A stretch of DNA of 64,000 nucleotides from NCBI GenBank assembly GCA_963787375.1, contig CAWBCR010000011.1, positions 62,001 through 126,000 of the forward strand, in the 5' to 3' direction. Below are positions 7,643 to 16,387 of the stretch, piece by piece. The notes beneath the pieces are model-generated. The model had not been told where the DNA came from, made no database searches, and worked only from the letters and a program-made list of their open reading frames with translations. The first letter of the stretch is position 1. Every line of letters begins with the position of its first letter. The DNA is from CAWBCR01 sp963787375. Its GTDB lineage: Bacteria > Chloroflexota > Anaerolineae > Aggregatilineales > UBA3940. The position numbers and the translations under genes are program-made.

Positions 7643-8455
7643 CTACAGATCGAGGGTCCACACAGGGGCGCTAGGCCCTAGAACCTCGAAGCCCAGGCGA
7701 TGGTAGAGCCGCTGCGAGCGAAGGTTGTCCGCCTGGGTATTGACGGTAATCAGGCTGATGCTGCGCTGCTGGAAAAAGCGCAGCATCCCGCCGACAAGCA
7801 GCGCACCCAGCCCGCGCCCCTGTAGTTCAGGCAGCACGGCCAGCCGCGCCAGGTGGCCGGTCCCATCGTGGCGGGTGCTGAGCTGGTAGCCAATGGGCTG
7901 CCCATCCTGTTCAAGCAGGGTGAAGGTGGCGGACTGCGACGCTGCCACTTCGAGCGTTGCCTTGCTGTACTGCCACAGCGGCTCAAACGACGCCGCATCG
8001 ATGCGCTCCACGACGTCGAGGTCGGCGGCAGATACCTCGCGGATGGCATACGGTGAAGCCGGATCGGGTGGGACCTCGCCGCGCACGCGGCGCAGCGTTA
8101 TGACCGCCGTCGCCTCGACAAACCCCCACCGTGCCGCCAGCGCGCCAACCCACGGCTCAATGAACAACAAAGCCACCTGCCGGACGCTGCGCGCGCGCAG
8201 ATCATCGCGCAGCGCCTGCCACAGCTCGTCCAGTGCGCGATCAGAGCCGAGGATCGACGGCGGCACCAGGAAGCGCAGCCAAGCGATACACGCGCCGGGC
8301 GCGTTCAGCGGCTGGTGAACCGTCGCACCGGCCAGCGCGTGGATCGCACCGTTCTTGTGCAGCACGCGGCAGCACAGGTTGGGGTCTGACAGCCAGTCTT
8401 CGAGGCTGCGCCAGTCGAGGTGCTTGTGCTGCCGGACGGCGCGCCGGAAGAGCAT
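7643..8455 (-). CDS. GNAT-family N-acetyltransferase
   Basis: The C-terminal half (about 136-270) is a GNAT domain with the acetyl-CoA pyrophosphate loop QGRGLGA (212-218), preceded by HLARLAVLP and followed by NLRSQRLYHRLGFE, a typical motif B. The N-terminal half (1-120) resembles a degenerate second GNAT module, ending in a strand and helix before RWGFVEA. The acceptor substrate is unknown. The frame stays open upstream of ATG 8455 and reads LTPADHQKAL in a plausible way, but no common start codon is seen there. Confidence 0.82.
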   Translation of the reverse strand: MLFRRAVRQHKHLDWRSLEDWLSDPNLCCRVLHKNGAIHALAGATVHQPLNAPGACIAWLRFLVPPSILGSDRALDELWQALRDDLRARSVRQVALLFIEPWVGALAARWGFVEATAVITLRRVRGEVPPDPASPYAIREVSAADLDVVERIDAASFEPLWQYSKATLEVAASQSATFTLLEQDGQPIGYQLSTRHDGTGHLARLAVLPELQGRGLGALLVGGMLRFFQQRSISLITVNTQADNLRSQRLYHRLGFEVLGPSAPVWTLDL

Positions 8456-8600
8456 CAGGGCCTTCTGGTGATCGGCGGGTGTGAGGGAAACAGGGGACGG
8501 GCCGGGTGCAGTCAGGCTGTTCGTACGTCACCACCTTGCGAGAAAGCCACACAATCGCCTTTATGGTACTCCACATGGCGCGCCATGCCAGCAGGCGGCG

Positions 8601-9569
8601 CTACGAAGTCGAATCCGCAGCAGGCGGTGGGCCGCCGCGATCCAGCGCCAGTCGCCACGCGTCACGGTCGAACGGCCAGGTGCGCACCGCCTCCCAGCCC
8701 AGCGCCTGAGACAGCTCGGCGGCGGAGCCGCCCCAGCTTTCCAGACGATGCGCCCATTCAACCAGGTTCGCCGCGCGGTGCCGCTGGCGAGCAGCAAGCC
8801 CCATCTGCCCATAGCGCAGCGCGATAGCGTCGCCGGCCTCGTCGGCGTCGGTTGTCTCCGCGCCGTGTGCCGCGCGCTCGTCGGCGAGGCGGCAGGCCAG
8901 CGCCACGAAATCGCGGTACGCATCCGCCTGCTCGACACAGGGACGGGATGCGCGAAAAGTGGTGGTGACCAGCGGGCTGGTCACAGCAGCCAGTTTGTGC
9001 GAATCGGCCAGCCGCAGCCACAGGTCAAGGTCGGCGGCGTGGCGCAGCGACTGCCGACAGCCGCCCAGCGCCATCACGGCCTCGCGACGCAGCATCATCA
9101 TGCCGGGCAGGGCACAGTCCGACTGCCGCAGCGCGCTGACCAGCGCCGCGTGGCGGGTGGGATGCAACTCGCTGCGCAGCGCGCGCCCGCCCCTGTCGAC
9201 CCACTCCACGCCACAGACGACCGCTGCCGCGTCCTTGCGGCGCGCCAGCAGCGCGGCCTGCTTCTCCAGCCGCTGCGGCGCAGACACGTCGCCCGCTCCC
9301 TGCCCGGCGATGATTTCGCCCGAAGCCCATTGCAGCGCGAGGTTCAGCGAGGCGGCCCGGCCCTGTGGCTTGAGATTGCGATGCACCCGCATACGGGCGC
9401 GCTGCGCCGCTGAGATCACGTCCCAACTGCGGTCGGTCGAGCCATCGTCGATGACGATCAGCTCGAAGTCCTGGAGCGTCTGCTGCGCCAGGCTGTCGAA
9501 GGCCCGCGCGAGGGTCTCGGCGTGGTTGTGGACCGTCATGATGACGGTGATCGTCGGTGCATCTGGCAC
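8601..9569 (-). CDS. Family 2 glycosyltransferase
   Basis: From GTG 9569 the protein (322 aa) starts TITVIMTVHNH and carries the nucleotide-sugar motif DDGSTD (41-46), the hallmark of GT-A fold family 2 enzymes. I prefer this start over in-frame codons further upstream because those lie inside mutY; GTG 9569 begins 4 bases after the mutY stop, so the genes are probably cotranscribed. The region after LPGMMMLRREAV fits the acceptor side. No membrane segments are seen, so it is likely cytoplasmic or peripheral. Donor and acceptor are unknown. Confidence 0.85.
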   Translation of the reverse strand: MPDAPTITVIMTVHNHAETLARAFDSLAQQTLQDFELIVIDDGSTDRSWDVISAAQRARMRVHRNLKPQGRAASLNLALQWASGEIIAGQGAGDVSAPQRLEKQAALLARRKDAAAVVCGVEWVDRGGRALRSELHPTRHAALVSALRQSDCALPGMMMLRREAVMALGGCRQSLRHAADLDLWLRLADSHKLAAVTSPLVTTTFRASRPCVEQADAYRDFVALACRLADERAAHGAETTDADEAGDAIALRYGQMGLAARQRHRAANLVEWAHRLESWGGSAAELSQALGWEAVRTWPFDRDAWRLALDRGGPPPAADSTS

Positions 9570-9573
9570 TGGT

Positions 9574-10683
9574 CTACCCTGCCTGGCCGGGAAATTCCAT
9601 CGCAAGCTGGCCACTCTCACCGCGCAGGGCGGCGATGATCTTCTGGTCGGTGGATGGGAACGCGTAGGCATCCATCTCGTCGAGCGTCACCCACGCCCAG
9701 TTGGCGCACTCAATGGCCCGCGGCTCGCCGCTGAGATAATCGCAGTCGAAGACGTACAGCGTAATGCGGAAATGGGTGTAGGCGTGCTTAAAGGCCAGCA
9801 ACTGCCCACCGACCGCAATCTCAATGCCCAGCTCCTCGCGTATCTCGCGGCGCAGGCAGTCGGCCAGCGTTTCGCCCGGCTCGACCTTGCCGCCGGGGAA
9901 CTCCCACAGCCCACCCAGCAGCCGGTCGGGCAGGCGCTGGGCGATCAGCACCCGCCCGTCGGGGTGGCGGATAACGCCCGCCGCCACATCGTAGTGCGGG
10001 GTGCGCGCCTTGCGCGTTTTGACGGGACGATCCTCCTGCGTGCCGTGTGCCAGCGACTTACAGCCTTCGGCGACCGGGCAGGCGTCGCAGCGCGGCACGC
10101 GTGGGGTGCAGATGCGCCGGCCCAGTTCCATCAGGCCCTCATTCCAGGCTGCCGCACGCCCAGCCGGGAGAATATCAGCGACCAGCGCCCACAGATCGCG
10201 CCTAACGGCGGGCCGGGTCACGTCACCATCGAGGTCGAACAGCCGAGTGAGGATGCGGATCACGTTGCCGTCGAGCAGCGGCACATCAAGCCCGAAGGCC
10301 AGACTGCCGACCGCGCCCGCCGTGTAGGGTCCGACGCCGGGCAGCCGCCGCAGATCGTCGACATCAGGCGGGAACTGCCCGCCGAACTCGTCGACGACCA
10401 CCCGAGCGGCGCGGTGCAGGTTGCGGGCGCGGCTGTAGTAGCCCAGCCCTTCCCACAGCTTGAGCACATCGTCCAGCGGGGCGGCAGCCAGCGCGCTAAC
10501 GGTCGGGAAGCGCGCGAGAAAGCGCTCGTAGTACGGGATCACGGTAGCGACCTGCGTCTGCTGGAGCATGATCTCAGACAGCCAGATCGCATACGGATCG
10601 GCGGAGCGCCGCCAGGGCAGGTCCTCTTTTTCGGCCTCAAACCAGGAGATGAGGGCGTTGTGCAGGGCATCGATGTCGGTCAT
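9574..10683 (-). CDS. mutY: A/G-specific adenine glycosylase MutY with intact Nudix box
   Basis: This 369-residue enzyme removes adenine mispaired with 8-oxoguanine. Visible features are catalytic Glu37 (SEIMLQQTQ), a helix-hairpin-helix LPGVGPYTAG (from 114), catalytic Asp138 (LLDGNV), and a 4Fe-4S loop C192-x6-C199-x2-C202-x5-C208. The C-terminal domain has a full Nudix consensus (G265-x5-E271-x7-RE-x-R-EE-x-GI), whereas classical MutY carries a degenerate one, so it may also hydrolyse oxidised nucleotides. ATG 10683 was chosen because the upstream in-frame extension is low-complexity Arg-rich sequence with no homology. Confidence 0.93.
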   Translation of the reverse strand: MTDIDALHNALISWFEAEKEDLPWRRSADPYAIWLSEIMLQQTQVATVIPYYERFLARFPTVSALAAAPLDDVLKLWEGLGYYSRARNLHRAARVVVDEFGGQFPPDVDDLRRLPGVGPYTAGAVGSLAFGLDVPLLDGNVIRILTRLFDLDGDVTRPAVRRDLWALVADILPAGRAAAWNEGLMELGRRICTPRVPRCDACPVAEGCKSLAHGTQEDRPVKTRKARTPHYDVAAGVIRHPDGRVLIAQRLPDRLLGGLWEFPGGKVEPGETLADCLRREIREELGIEIAVGGQLLAFKHAYTHFRITLYVFDCDYLSGEPRAIECANWAWVTLDEMDAYAFPSTDQKIIAALRGESGQLAMEFPGQAG

Positions 10684-10796
10684 AACGGCGCTGATCATAC
10701 CGCAGCGGCGGCGTCTGTAACAATCGTCACCACGCGGGGCGCGCTGGCCTTCGCCGACGGCTGTGGTGTATACTGTTCGACAACCCGGAGCCACAT

Positions 10797-11771
10797 TTGA
10801 GGGAACCTGTCTTGTTTGCGGGCAGCCATGCCACCGAACCTAACCTGACCATCCGCCCCCTGACCTTCCTCCAGACGTTCCGGTCAGCGGGGAGCGTGGC
10901 AGAGATGCTGCTCGACAGCGACGCACGAGTCCAGTGCTGGTTTGGCACGTCACGCCGGGCGCGCCTGGCCGCGCGGATGACGGCGATGCCGTTCTTTTAT
11001 CACTACATGACTTCCGGGTATGGCGCATTCGTGGGCGAAGAGCTGGCCGGCTGGCTGTACGTGCGCGGCTGGTACCAGGTGCTGTACGTCGAGGCGCTGG
11101 CCGTGCGGCCTGAGTGGCGGCGGCACGGGATCGGCACGATGCTGATGGATTTCGCCGAGGCGCAGGCGCGCGAGCAGCACCGCGAATGGTTGGGGCTGAC
11201 CATATCACTGGCCAGCACGGCGGCCATGCGGCTGGTCGAAGCGCACGGCTGCGAGCGCGGCCACTGGCACATTTTGCAGCGCAGCGGGCCGCCGGGAACA
11301 CCTTCCACAGATGGCGTGCGCCTTCAGCCGGTGATCGGGCAGGCCGCCCGGTACGCTTACCGCCACTTCGCGGCGCGCGACCTGACCGCCGGGGATACGT
11401 CGGACAAGGTCACGCTGACACGCTTCCTCACGCGGGACCCGTATCATCAGCCGGGCCGGCATTGGGTGGCCCTGTATGAGGGACAACCCATCGCCTACCT
11501 GAACCGCCACACTGCGCCCGGCGGGCTGGTCGTGTACGTGGCCGGCGAGCCTAAATGGTGGGGGCAGGAACCCCTGCTGCGGGCGGTGACGCTGGCGCTG
11601 GCGGCGTCGCCGATGCCCGGCACACCGGGCGAGGTCGTGGTGCGGCTGGGCAGCAGCGGCCATCACGACGCGGCGCGCACGGCATTCGAGCAGAGAGGCT
11701 TCAGCGAAGGCGAGGCCGTCGTCACCCGGATGGTCAAACGTCTCGCCGCCGCACAGACAGCCCATTCCTGA
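10797..11771 (+). CDS. GNAT-family acetyltransferase
   Basis: The 324-residue protein has a GNAT core in its first half: EALAVRPEWRRHGIGTML contains the R/Q-x-x-G-x-G/A acetyl-CoA loop, followed by MRLVEAHGCERGHWH. The second half (about 165-320) looks like another, weaker GNAT module. The start is uncertain: TTG 10797 opens the frame, with a candidate -10 TATACT at 10769-10774 just upstream, which would leave only a short leader. The substrate is unknown. The gene is divergent from mutY and is followed after 33 bases by the DUF429 gene in the same direction. Confidence 0.78.
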   Translation: MREPVLFAGSHATEPNLTIRPLTFLQTFRSAGSVAEMLLDSDARVQCWFGTSRRARLAARMTAMPFFYHYMTSGYGAFVGEELAGWLYVRGWYQVLYVEALAVRPEWRRHGIGTMLMDFAEAQAREQHREWLGLTISLASTAAMRLVEAHGCERGHWHILQRSGPPGTPSTDGVRLQPVIGQAARYAYRHFAARDLTAGDTSDKVTLTRFLTRDPYHQPGRHWVALYEGQPIAYLNRHTAPGGLVVYVAGEPKWWGQEPLLRAVTLALAASPMPGTPGEVVVRLGSSGHHDAARTAFEQRGFSEGEAVVTRMVKRLAAAQTAHS

Positions 11772-11804
11772 AGCGACCTTGTCAACAAGAGGGAGAGTTC
11801 AGCC

Positions 11805-12567
11805 ATGAGCGACGCCCCCGTTTACATCGGGATTGATACCACTGCCGGCAACAGGCCGATCACTCTGGCCGTGCTGGACAGCGCCCTGCGCGTGAGGCAG
11901 ATCGAAGCACTGCCGTTCGACGCCGTTGTCGAGGCGGTGCTGGCTTATCCTGCCGCTGTGTGCGGGATTGACGCGCCCATCGGGCGCAACAGCGGGCTGC
12001 TGGCCGACCCGGATTACCGGACGCGGCGTAACCTGAACCCGCACCGAGTCCGCTACAGTAACTACCGCGTGTGCGAGTTCGAGCTGCGGCGGCGCGGCAT
12101 TTACGTGTACAACACGCCCAGCGAGGAGTTGCGCGTCGCCTCGTGGATGCAAACGTCGTGGCACTGTATGACCGGCTGCGCGGCGGCGGGCTACGTCGAC
12201 GCGCCACAGCGCGGCCCGCGCAGCCTGTTCGAGACGTATCCGTATGCGATCTTCACGGTGCTGGCTGGCACCCGCCCGTACCCGAAGAACAGCATCGAGG
12301 GGCGGCTTCAGCGGCAGCTGATCCTGTATGAGGAAGGCGTCGACCTGTTCGACCCGATGCGCGTGCTCGAAGAATGGACCCGCCACCACCTGCGGGCGGG
12401 GCGGCTCAACATGGAAGGCATCTACGAGCATGACGGGCTGGAACGCGCTAGCTGCCGCCTTTACGGCCTACGTGCTGGACCGGGAGCCGCAGCGCACCAC
12501 CGCCGTCGGCGACCCGGCAGAAGGGCAGATCGTGCTGCCTTCCTCTGGTCTGCGGGATGCGTACTGA
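11805..12567 (+). CDS. DUF429 family protein, frameshifted near its C terminus
   Basis: The protein begins YIGIDTTAGNRP and continues CGIDAPIG and LFETYPYA, the signature of DUF429 (a predicted RNase H-like fold; the function is not known to me). The frame that starts at 11805 loses homology after EHDGLE and runs to 12590, while the adjacent frame gives DALAAAFTAYV and VGDPAEGQIVLP, the normal family ending, with a stop at 12567. Removing one A at 12442-12443 joins them exactly, so an assembly insertion is likely. A good ribosome-binding site (GAGGGAG) precedes ATG 11805. Confidence 0.82.
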
Positions 12568-12689
12568 TGGTCATTGGTGCGTGCTGCTAACAATGAGGGG
12601 CGGTCAAGTGAGCCCGGCCCGCGCCTCTGAAAGCCTGTTGCTGATGGCCTACAGCGATAGCCGGACCACAAGCTATCAGCCATGGGCAA

Positions 12690-13217
12690 TTAGCTGCGCC
12701 CGTAGCCCAGGAACCCGCGCGATACGCTGCGCGTCTCCTCAACGGTCACAAACGCCTTGGGATCGGCCTCGGTGGCAATCTGTACGATCTGAGGCACGTT
12801 CTTGCGCCGCGCAACGACGAAGACCAGCCCCACCGTCCCGGTCGACCCCTCACCAGAGGTGCGCGTCGCGCCAAAGCCCGCCTCGCGGATGGCCTTGGCG
12901 ACCGACAGCGACATGCCCATCGAGACGATGTTGACCGTCGCGAAGCCCTGGCCCATGCGTTGCTCAATCATCATTCCGACCCACGTCCCGGCGGCGAACC
13001 CGCCGCAGTACGCGCCCAGATACCACAGGTTGGTCAGGTCGCTGGCCACCACGCCGAACGTCAGCGCGAAGGTCAGCGCCTCAACGAAGGCGATACCCGA
13101 CACGAGCAGCCGGTTGGCGCGCCCCATGATCAGCAGTCGCATGGTCGACAGCGTGATGCTAAACACCCGCACCAGGAAGATCAGCAGCGCAGCGAGGATA
13201 ATGTTATCGGGTATCAT
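12690..13217 (-). CDS. UPF0316 membrane protein (DUF5698 plus DUF2179)
   Basis: This 175-residue protein has hydrophobic segments near 5-22, 37-58 and 66-85, then a soluble C-terminal domain with the charged RRKNVPQIVQI segment. The arrangement, an N-terminal three-helix DUF5698 unit with a cytosolic DUF2179 domain, is that of the YebE/UPF0316 family. The function is unknown; DUF2179 domains occur at the cytosolic end of several membrane proteins and have been suggested to sense ligands. It stands alone on the minus strand behind the aminotransferase, separated by a hairpin terminator. Confidence 0.85.
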   Translation of the reverse strand: MIPDNIILAALLIFLVRVFSITLSTMRLLIMGRANRLLVSGIAFVEALTFALTFGVVASDLTNLWYLGAYCGGFAAGTWVGMMIEQRMGQGFATVNIVSMGMSLSVAKAIREAGFGATRTSGEGSTGTVGLVFVVARRKNVPQIVQIATEADPKAFVTVEETRSVSRGFLGYGRS

Positions 13218-13246
13218 GGTGTTCTCTTTCCAGTTTCAGAAACAAC

Positions 13247-13271
13247 ACCGGGCATGCGAACCATGCCCGGT
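13247..13271 (-). terminator. Hairpin downstream of the aminotransferase gene
   Basis: ACCGGGCATG (13247-13256) pairs perfectly with CATGCCCGGT (13262-13271) around a 5-base loop. It lies after the aminotransferase stop and ahead of the UPF0316 gene on the minus strand; the T-tract is weak. Confidence 0.55.
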
Positions 13272-13296
13272 ATTTGTGCCTGGGTCAACCTGAGGC

Positions 13297-14458
13297 TCAG
13301 CCGTGGCGGCGCATGAAACGCTCGATGCGCTCCAGCGCCTGCTCGATCTTCTCGTAGGCGGTCGCATACGAGGCGCGCATGAAGCCCGCGCCGCTCGCGC
13401 CGAAGGCCGTGCCGGGGACCATCGCGACACGCTCCTCGTGCAGCAGCTTCTCAGCGAAGACGTTCTCGTCCATGCCCGACGCGACAATCGACGGGAAGGC
13501 GTAGAACGCGCCGTGCGGCTCGAAGGTCGGTAGGCCAAGCTGGTTGAAGCCACCCACGATCAGCTTACGCCGCCGGTCGTATTCGGCGCGCATCTCCTCG
13601 ACATAGGGCCGGCCTTCCTCCAGCGCCACAATCGCCGCGACCTGGGCCGTCGTCGGGGCCGACATGATGGTGTACTGGTGGATCTTGCGCATCGCAGCCA
13701 GGATATCGGCGGGAGCGGCAGCATAGCCGATGCGCCAGCCGGTCATGGCATAGTCTTTCGAGAAGCCGCCCAGCGTGATCGTCCGGCTGTGCATGTTGGG
13801 CAGGCCCGCAAAACAGACGTGCTCGACGCCGTACACCAACTGGTCGTAGATCTCGTCGGAGATCACCAGCAGGTCGCGCTCCTCGGCCAGCTTCGCGATC
13901 TCTTCCAGCCGCTCGCGCGACATCACCGCGCCGGTAGGGTTGTTGGGGTAGCTGAGCAGGATCGCCTTGGTCCGCTCGGTGAGCGCCTCGCGGATCGCCA
14001 CGCCGGTCACCTGGAAGTTATGCTCGACGTGCGTGGCGATGGTCACCGCCTTGCCGCCTGCCAGCACCACTTCCGGCACGTAAGATACAAAACGACGGCT
14101 CTGGCACGATCACCTCGTCGCCGGGGTCGAGGATAGCGTTCAGCGCTAGGTACAGTGCCTCCGACACGCCAACCGTGATCAGCAACTCGCTTTCCGGGTC
14201 GTAGCTGACGCCATACAGCGCCTTGAGGTGCGCGGACAGCGCCTGGCGAAGCTCCAGCAGGCCGGAGTTCGAGGTGTAGTGCGTCTCGCCGCCCTCAAGC
14301 GAATGGACACCGGCCTTGAGGAACGGCGCAGGCGTCGTGAAATCCGGCTCGCCGATACCCAGCGAGATCACGTCATCCATCGTCGCAGCGATGTCAAAGA
14401 ATTTGCGGATGCCTGACGGCGGGATGCCTTCCACCCGCCGGGCGACAAAGTCACGCAT
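13297..14458 (-). CDS. Class I/II PLP-dependent aminotransferase, frameshifted
   Basis: Two overlapping frames make one fold type I aminotransferase of about 386 residues. The N-terminal piece has ISLGIGEPDF, YTSNSGLLELRQA and GDEVIVPEPSF; the C-terminal piece has LSYPNNPTGA, ISDEIYD and the PLP-lysine motif LGGFSKDYAMTGWRIGY. The junction is the A-run at 14089-14092 (a T-run on the coding strand): removing one base gives PSFVSYVPEVVLAGG, the expected family sequence. It resembles aspartate/aromatic or alanine-type aminotransferases of the AAT-I group; the amino donor cannot be fixed from sequence. A GGGAG ribosome-binding site precedes ATG 14458. Confidence 0.85.
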
Positions 14459-14474
14459 GATGCTGCTCCCTTAG

Positions 14475-14506
14475 GTGTTTGACCGAAAGTCCTTTCGGTC
14501 AAACAC
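14475..14506 (-). terminator. 15-bp perfect inverted repeat after the nucleotidyltransferase gene
   Basis: GTGTTTGACCGAAAG and its exact complement flank a 2-base loop. The repeat touches the stop codon of the upstream nucleotidyltransferase gene and lies just before the aminotransferase ribosome-binding site, so it could terminate, attenuate, or bind a dimeric regulator. Confidence 0.6.
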
Positions 14507-15493
14507 TAACTGAAGTCGACCGACGACGCATCGCCGACGTTGAGCGTGAAGTAGCGGCCCGTCACCCGCGCGTCGCGCCCGATCAGCGAATCGTCGAGGA
14601 TGATCTTGTGCACCTGTGCGCCATCGTCGACAATTGAGTTCTTGATGATGCTGTCGCGGATGTCGCAGCCCGCGGCGATGGTTGCATAGGGCCCGACGAC
14701 CACGTTTTCGAGCGTGGCCGAGGGATGGATATGCACCGGCGGGATGATCTTGACGCCGGTCCGCTCAACCTGGCTGCTATTGTCGCTGCCGTGTTCCAGC
14801 AGGTAGCGGTTCGTTCTCGAGCACCGTCTCCGGCTTGCCGCAATCCAGCCACACGTCGACATTCTGCGTGCGGAAGACCGCCCCCTGCTCGATCATCACC
14901 TGGAAGGCGTCGGCCAGGAAGAACTCGCCTTTGGTCATCTGGTTGCGCTGCATCTGGATTTCGATGGCGCGGATCATCGCCTCGCTGTCGCGGATGTAAT
15001 ACAGGCCGATGACGACGTTCTTGTTGTCCATGCTGTCGGGCTTCTCGACGAAGCGCGTGACGCAGCCGTCCCCATCGAGCGAGACGACGCCAAAGCGGCG
15101 CGGGTCCTCGACCTCTTTCACGAAGGCGATGGCGTCGGCACCGGTGGTTTTGATCACGCTCAGGTCGGTCTCGAACAGCGTATCGGCAAACAGCACCATC
15201 GACGGGCCTTCCAGATAATCACGCGCCAGGTAGATGGCGTGCGCCTGGCCGATCAGTTCTTCCTGCACCACGAAGCGCGCTTTGAAGTCGTAGTTCTTGC
15301 GGATGAACGCTTCGATCTGCTCGCCCAGGTAGCCGACGATAAAGATGTATTCGTCAACGTCGAGCCCTTCGAAGGCGTCGATCAGGTACTTGAGCATCGG
15401 CTGCCCGGCGACGTTGATCAGCGGCTTGGGGCGGCTGAACGTGTGTGGCCGCATCCGCGTGCCCAGCCCCGCCATCGGAATGACGACTTTCAT
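14506..15493 (-). CDS. Sugar-phosphate nucleotidyltransferase with left-handed beta-helix tail, frameshifted
   Basis: The N-terminal frame starts MKVVIPMAGLGTRMRP with the following PKPL, the nucleotide-binding signature of glucose-1-phosphate thymidylyl/uridylyltransferases; QEELIGQAHAIY and FVEKP are also typical. The C-terminal frame gives hexapeptide-type repeats (PPVHIHPSATLENVVVGPYATI, shortened here), which form a left-handed beta-helix. The two frames join at about 14815 if one A is removed, giving ETNRYLLEHG. The product would be an NDP-sugar for envelope polysaccharide or sugar storage; the exact sugar is not determined. It is divergent from the guanylate kinase-like gene. Confidence 0.85.
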
Positions 15494-15545
15494 GTAGGGT
15501 TATCTCTCCTGCTGATAATGTGCCATCAACAGCGCGAACGTGTGG

Positions 15546-15551
15546 TATAAT
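15546..15551 (+). promoter_or_regulatory. Candidate -10 element of the guanylate kinase-like gene
   Basis: A perfect TATAAT lies 51 bases before ATG 15602, in the spacer divergent from the nucleotidyltransferase gene. The -35 position is poorly conserved, so only the -10 is claimed. Confidence 0.45.
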
Positions 15552-15601
15552 CGCACCCACAAATCCACGTGCCGTTTTTCGATTGAGGGCCGCATCCGAT
15601 C

Positions 15602-16387
15602 ATGACCGATACTCTGAGCGATGTCGAGCGTGTGATCCAGCAAAACGCTCACCACCTTGAACGGTTGTTGTTTGTGCTGGTCGGGCCGTCCGGTGTGGGT
15701 AAGAATACCATTATCCGCGAGCTGCTGGCAACATATCCTGAAATGGAGCGGGTGCGCACCTATACCACGCGCAAGAAACGCGAGGATGAAGTCGACGGCG
15801 CGCAGTATCACTTCATCTCGCCGCAACGCTTCCTTGAGCTGGCCAGCACCGGGAGGCTGATGGAAGCCGACGCCCAGAAAGCCACCGAAATCCTGGCTCA
15901 TGCCGACCTTGACGGGCTGGCCGGCTCTATCGGGATTGACGTGTACGGGCTGGGCGACGTATACAGCATGCCGGAAGACCTCTACGAAGAAATCCCGCCG
16001 GAAAAGCACCTGGTCATCGCCGAGGTGGACGTGAACGGCGCAGAACTGCTGCGCAGACGCTACCCCGGCTGCGTGACGATCTTCGTCACCGCCCCGCCGT
16101 TGGACCTCATCCATCGCATCCGCGAGCGGCCCGACGGCGAGATGAACTCGCAGAAGCTGGCGCAGCGCATGAAGACCGCGCATGAGCAGGTCCGCGCCGC
16201 CAAGGAATTCGACTACGTCGTCTTCAACCGCAAAGACCGCCTGGCCGGAACTATCGAAGCCGTGAACAGCATTGTGATGGCCGAGCGGATGCGCGTGCGG
16301 GACGGTTTCGACCTGGAAGCCAGCCTGCCTGACGACGCCTTCGACGTGCCCAACGAAGACAGGACCACAATAGGCCACAACGGATGA
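15602..16387 (+). CDS. Guanylate kinase-like P-loop protein, atypical
   Basis: The N-terminal region has GPSGVGKNT (P-loop, about residues 28-36) and TYTTRKKREDEVDGAQYHFIS, both matching the guanylate kinase fold. The GMP-binding stretch normally reading EW/HGNYYGT is replaced by about 40 residues (near 86-125) rich in Ala, Asp and Gly, so GMP phosphorylation is not assured. The 261-residue length also exceeds the usual 190-210. The stop overlaps the start of the hydantoinase B gene as ATGA, which implies coordinated expression. It could be a kinase for another substrate or a regulatory GuK-like protein; I would not name it gmk. Confidence 0.75.
   Translation: MTDTLSDVERVIQQNAHHLERLLFVLVGPSGVGKNTIIRELLATYPEMERVRTYTTRKKREDEVDGAQYHFISPQRFLELASTGRLMEADAQKATEILAHADLDGLAGSIGIDVYGLGDVYSMPEDLYEEIPPEKHLVIAEVDVNGAELLRRRYPGCVTIFVTAPPLDLIHRIRERPDGEMNSQKLAQRMKTAHEQVRAAKEFDYVVFNRKDRLAGTIEAVNSIVMAERMRVRDGFDLEASLPDDAFDVPNEDRTTIGHNG

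Noticed and set aside
8959..10800. Open frame of 613 residues on the plus strand over mutY and the glycosyltransferase
   Set aside because: Antisense to mutY, which has a complete set of motifs; composition is typical of a high-GC shadow frame.
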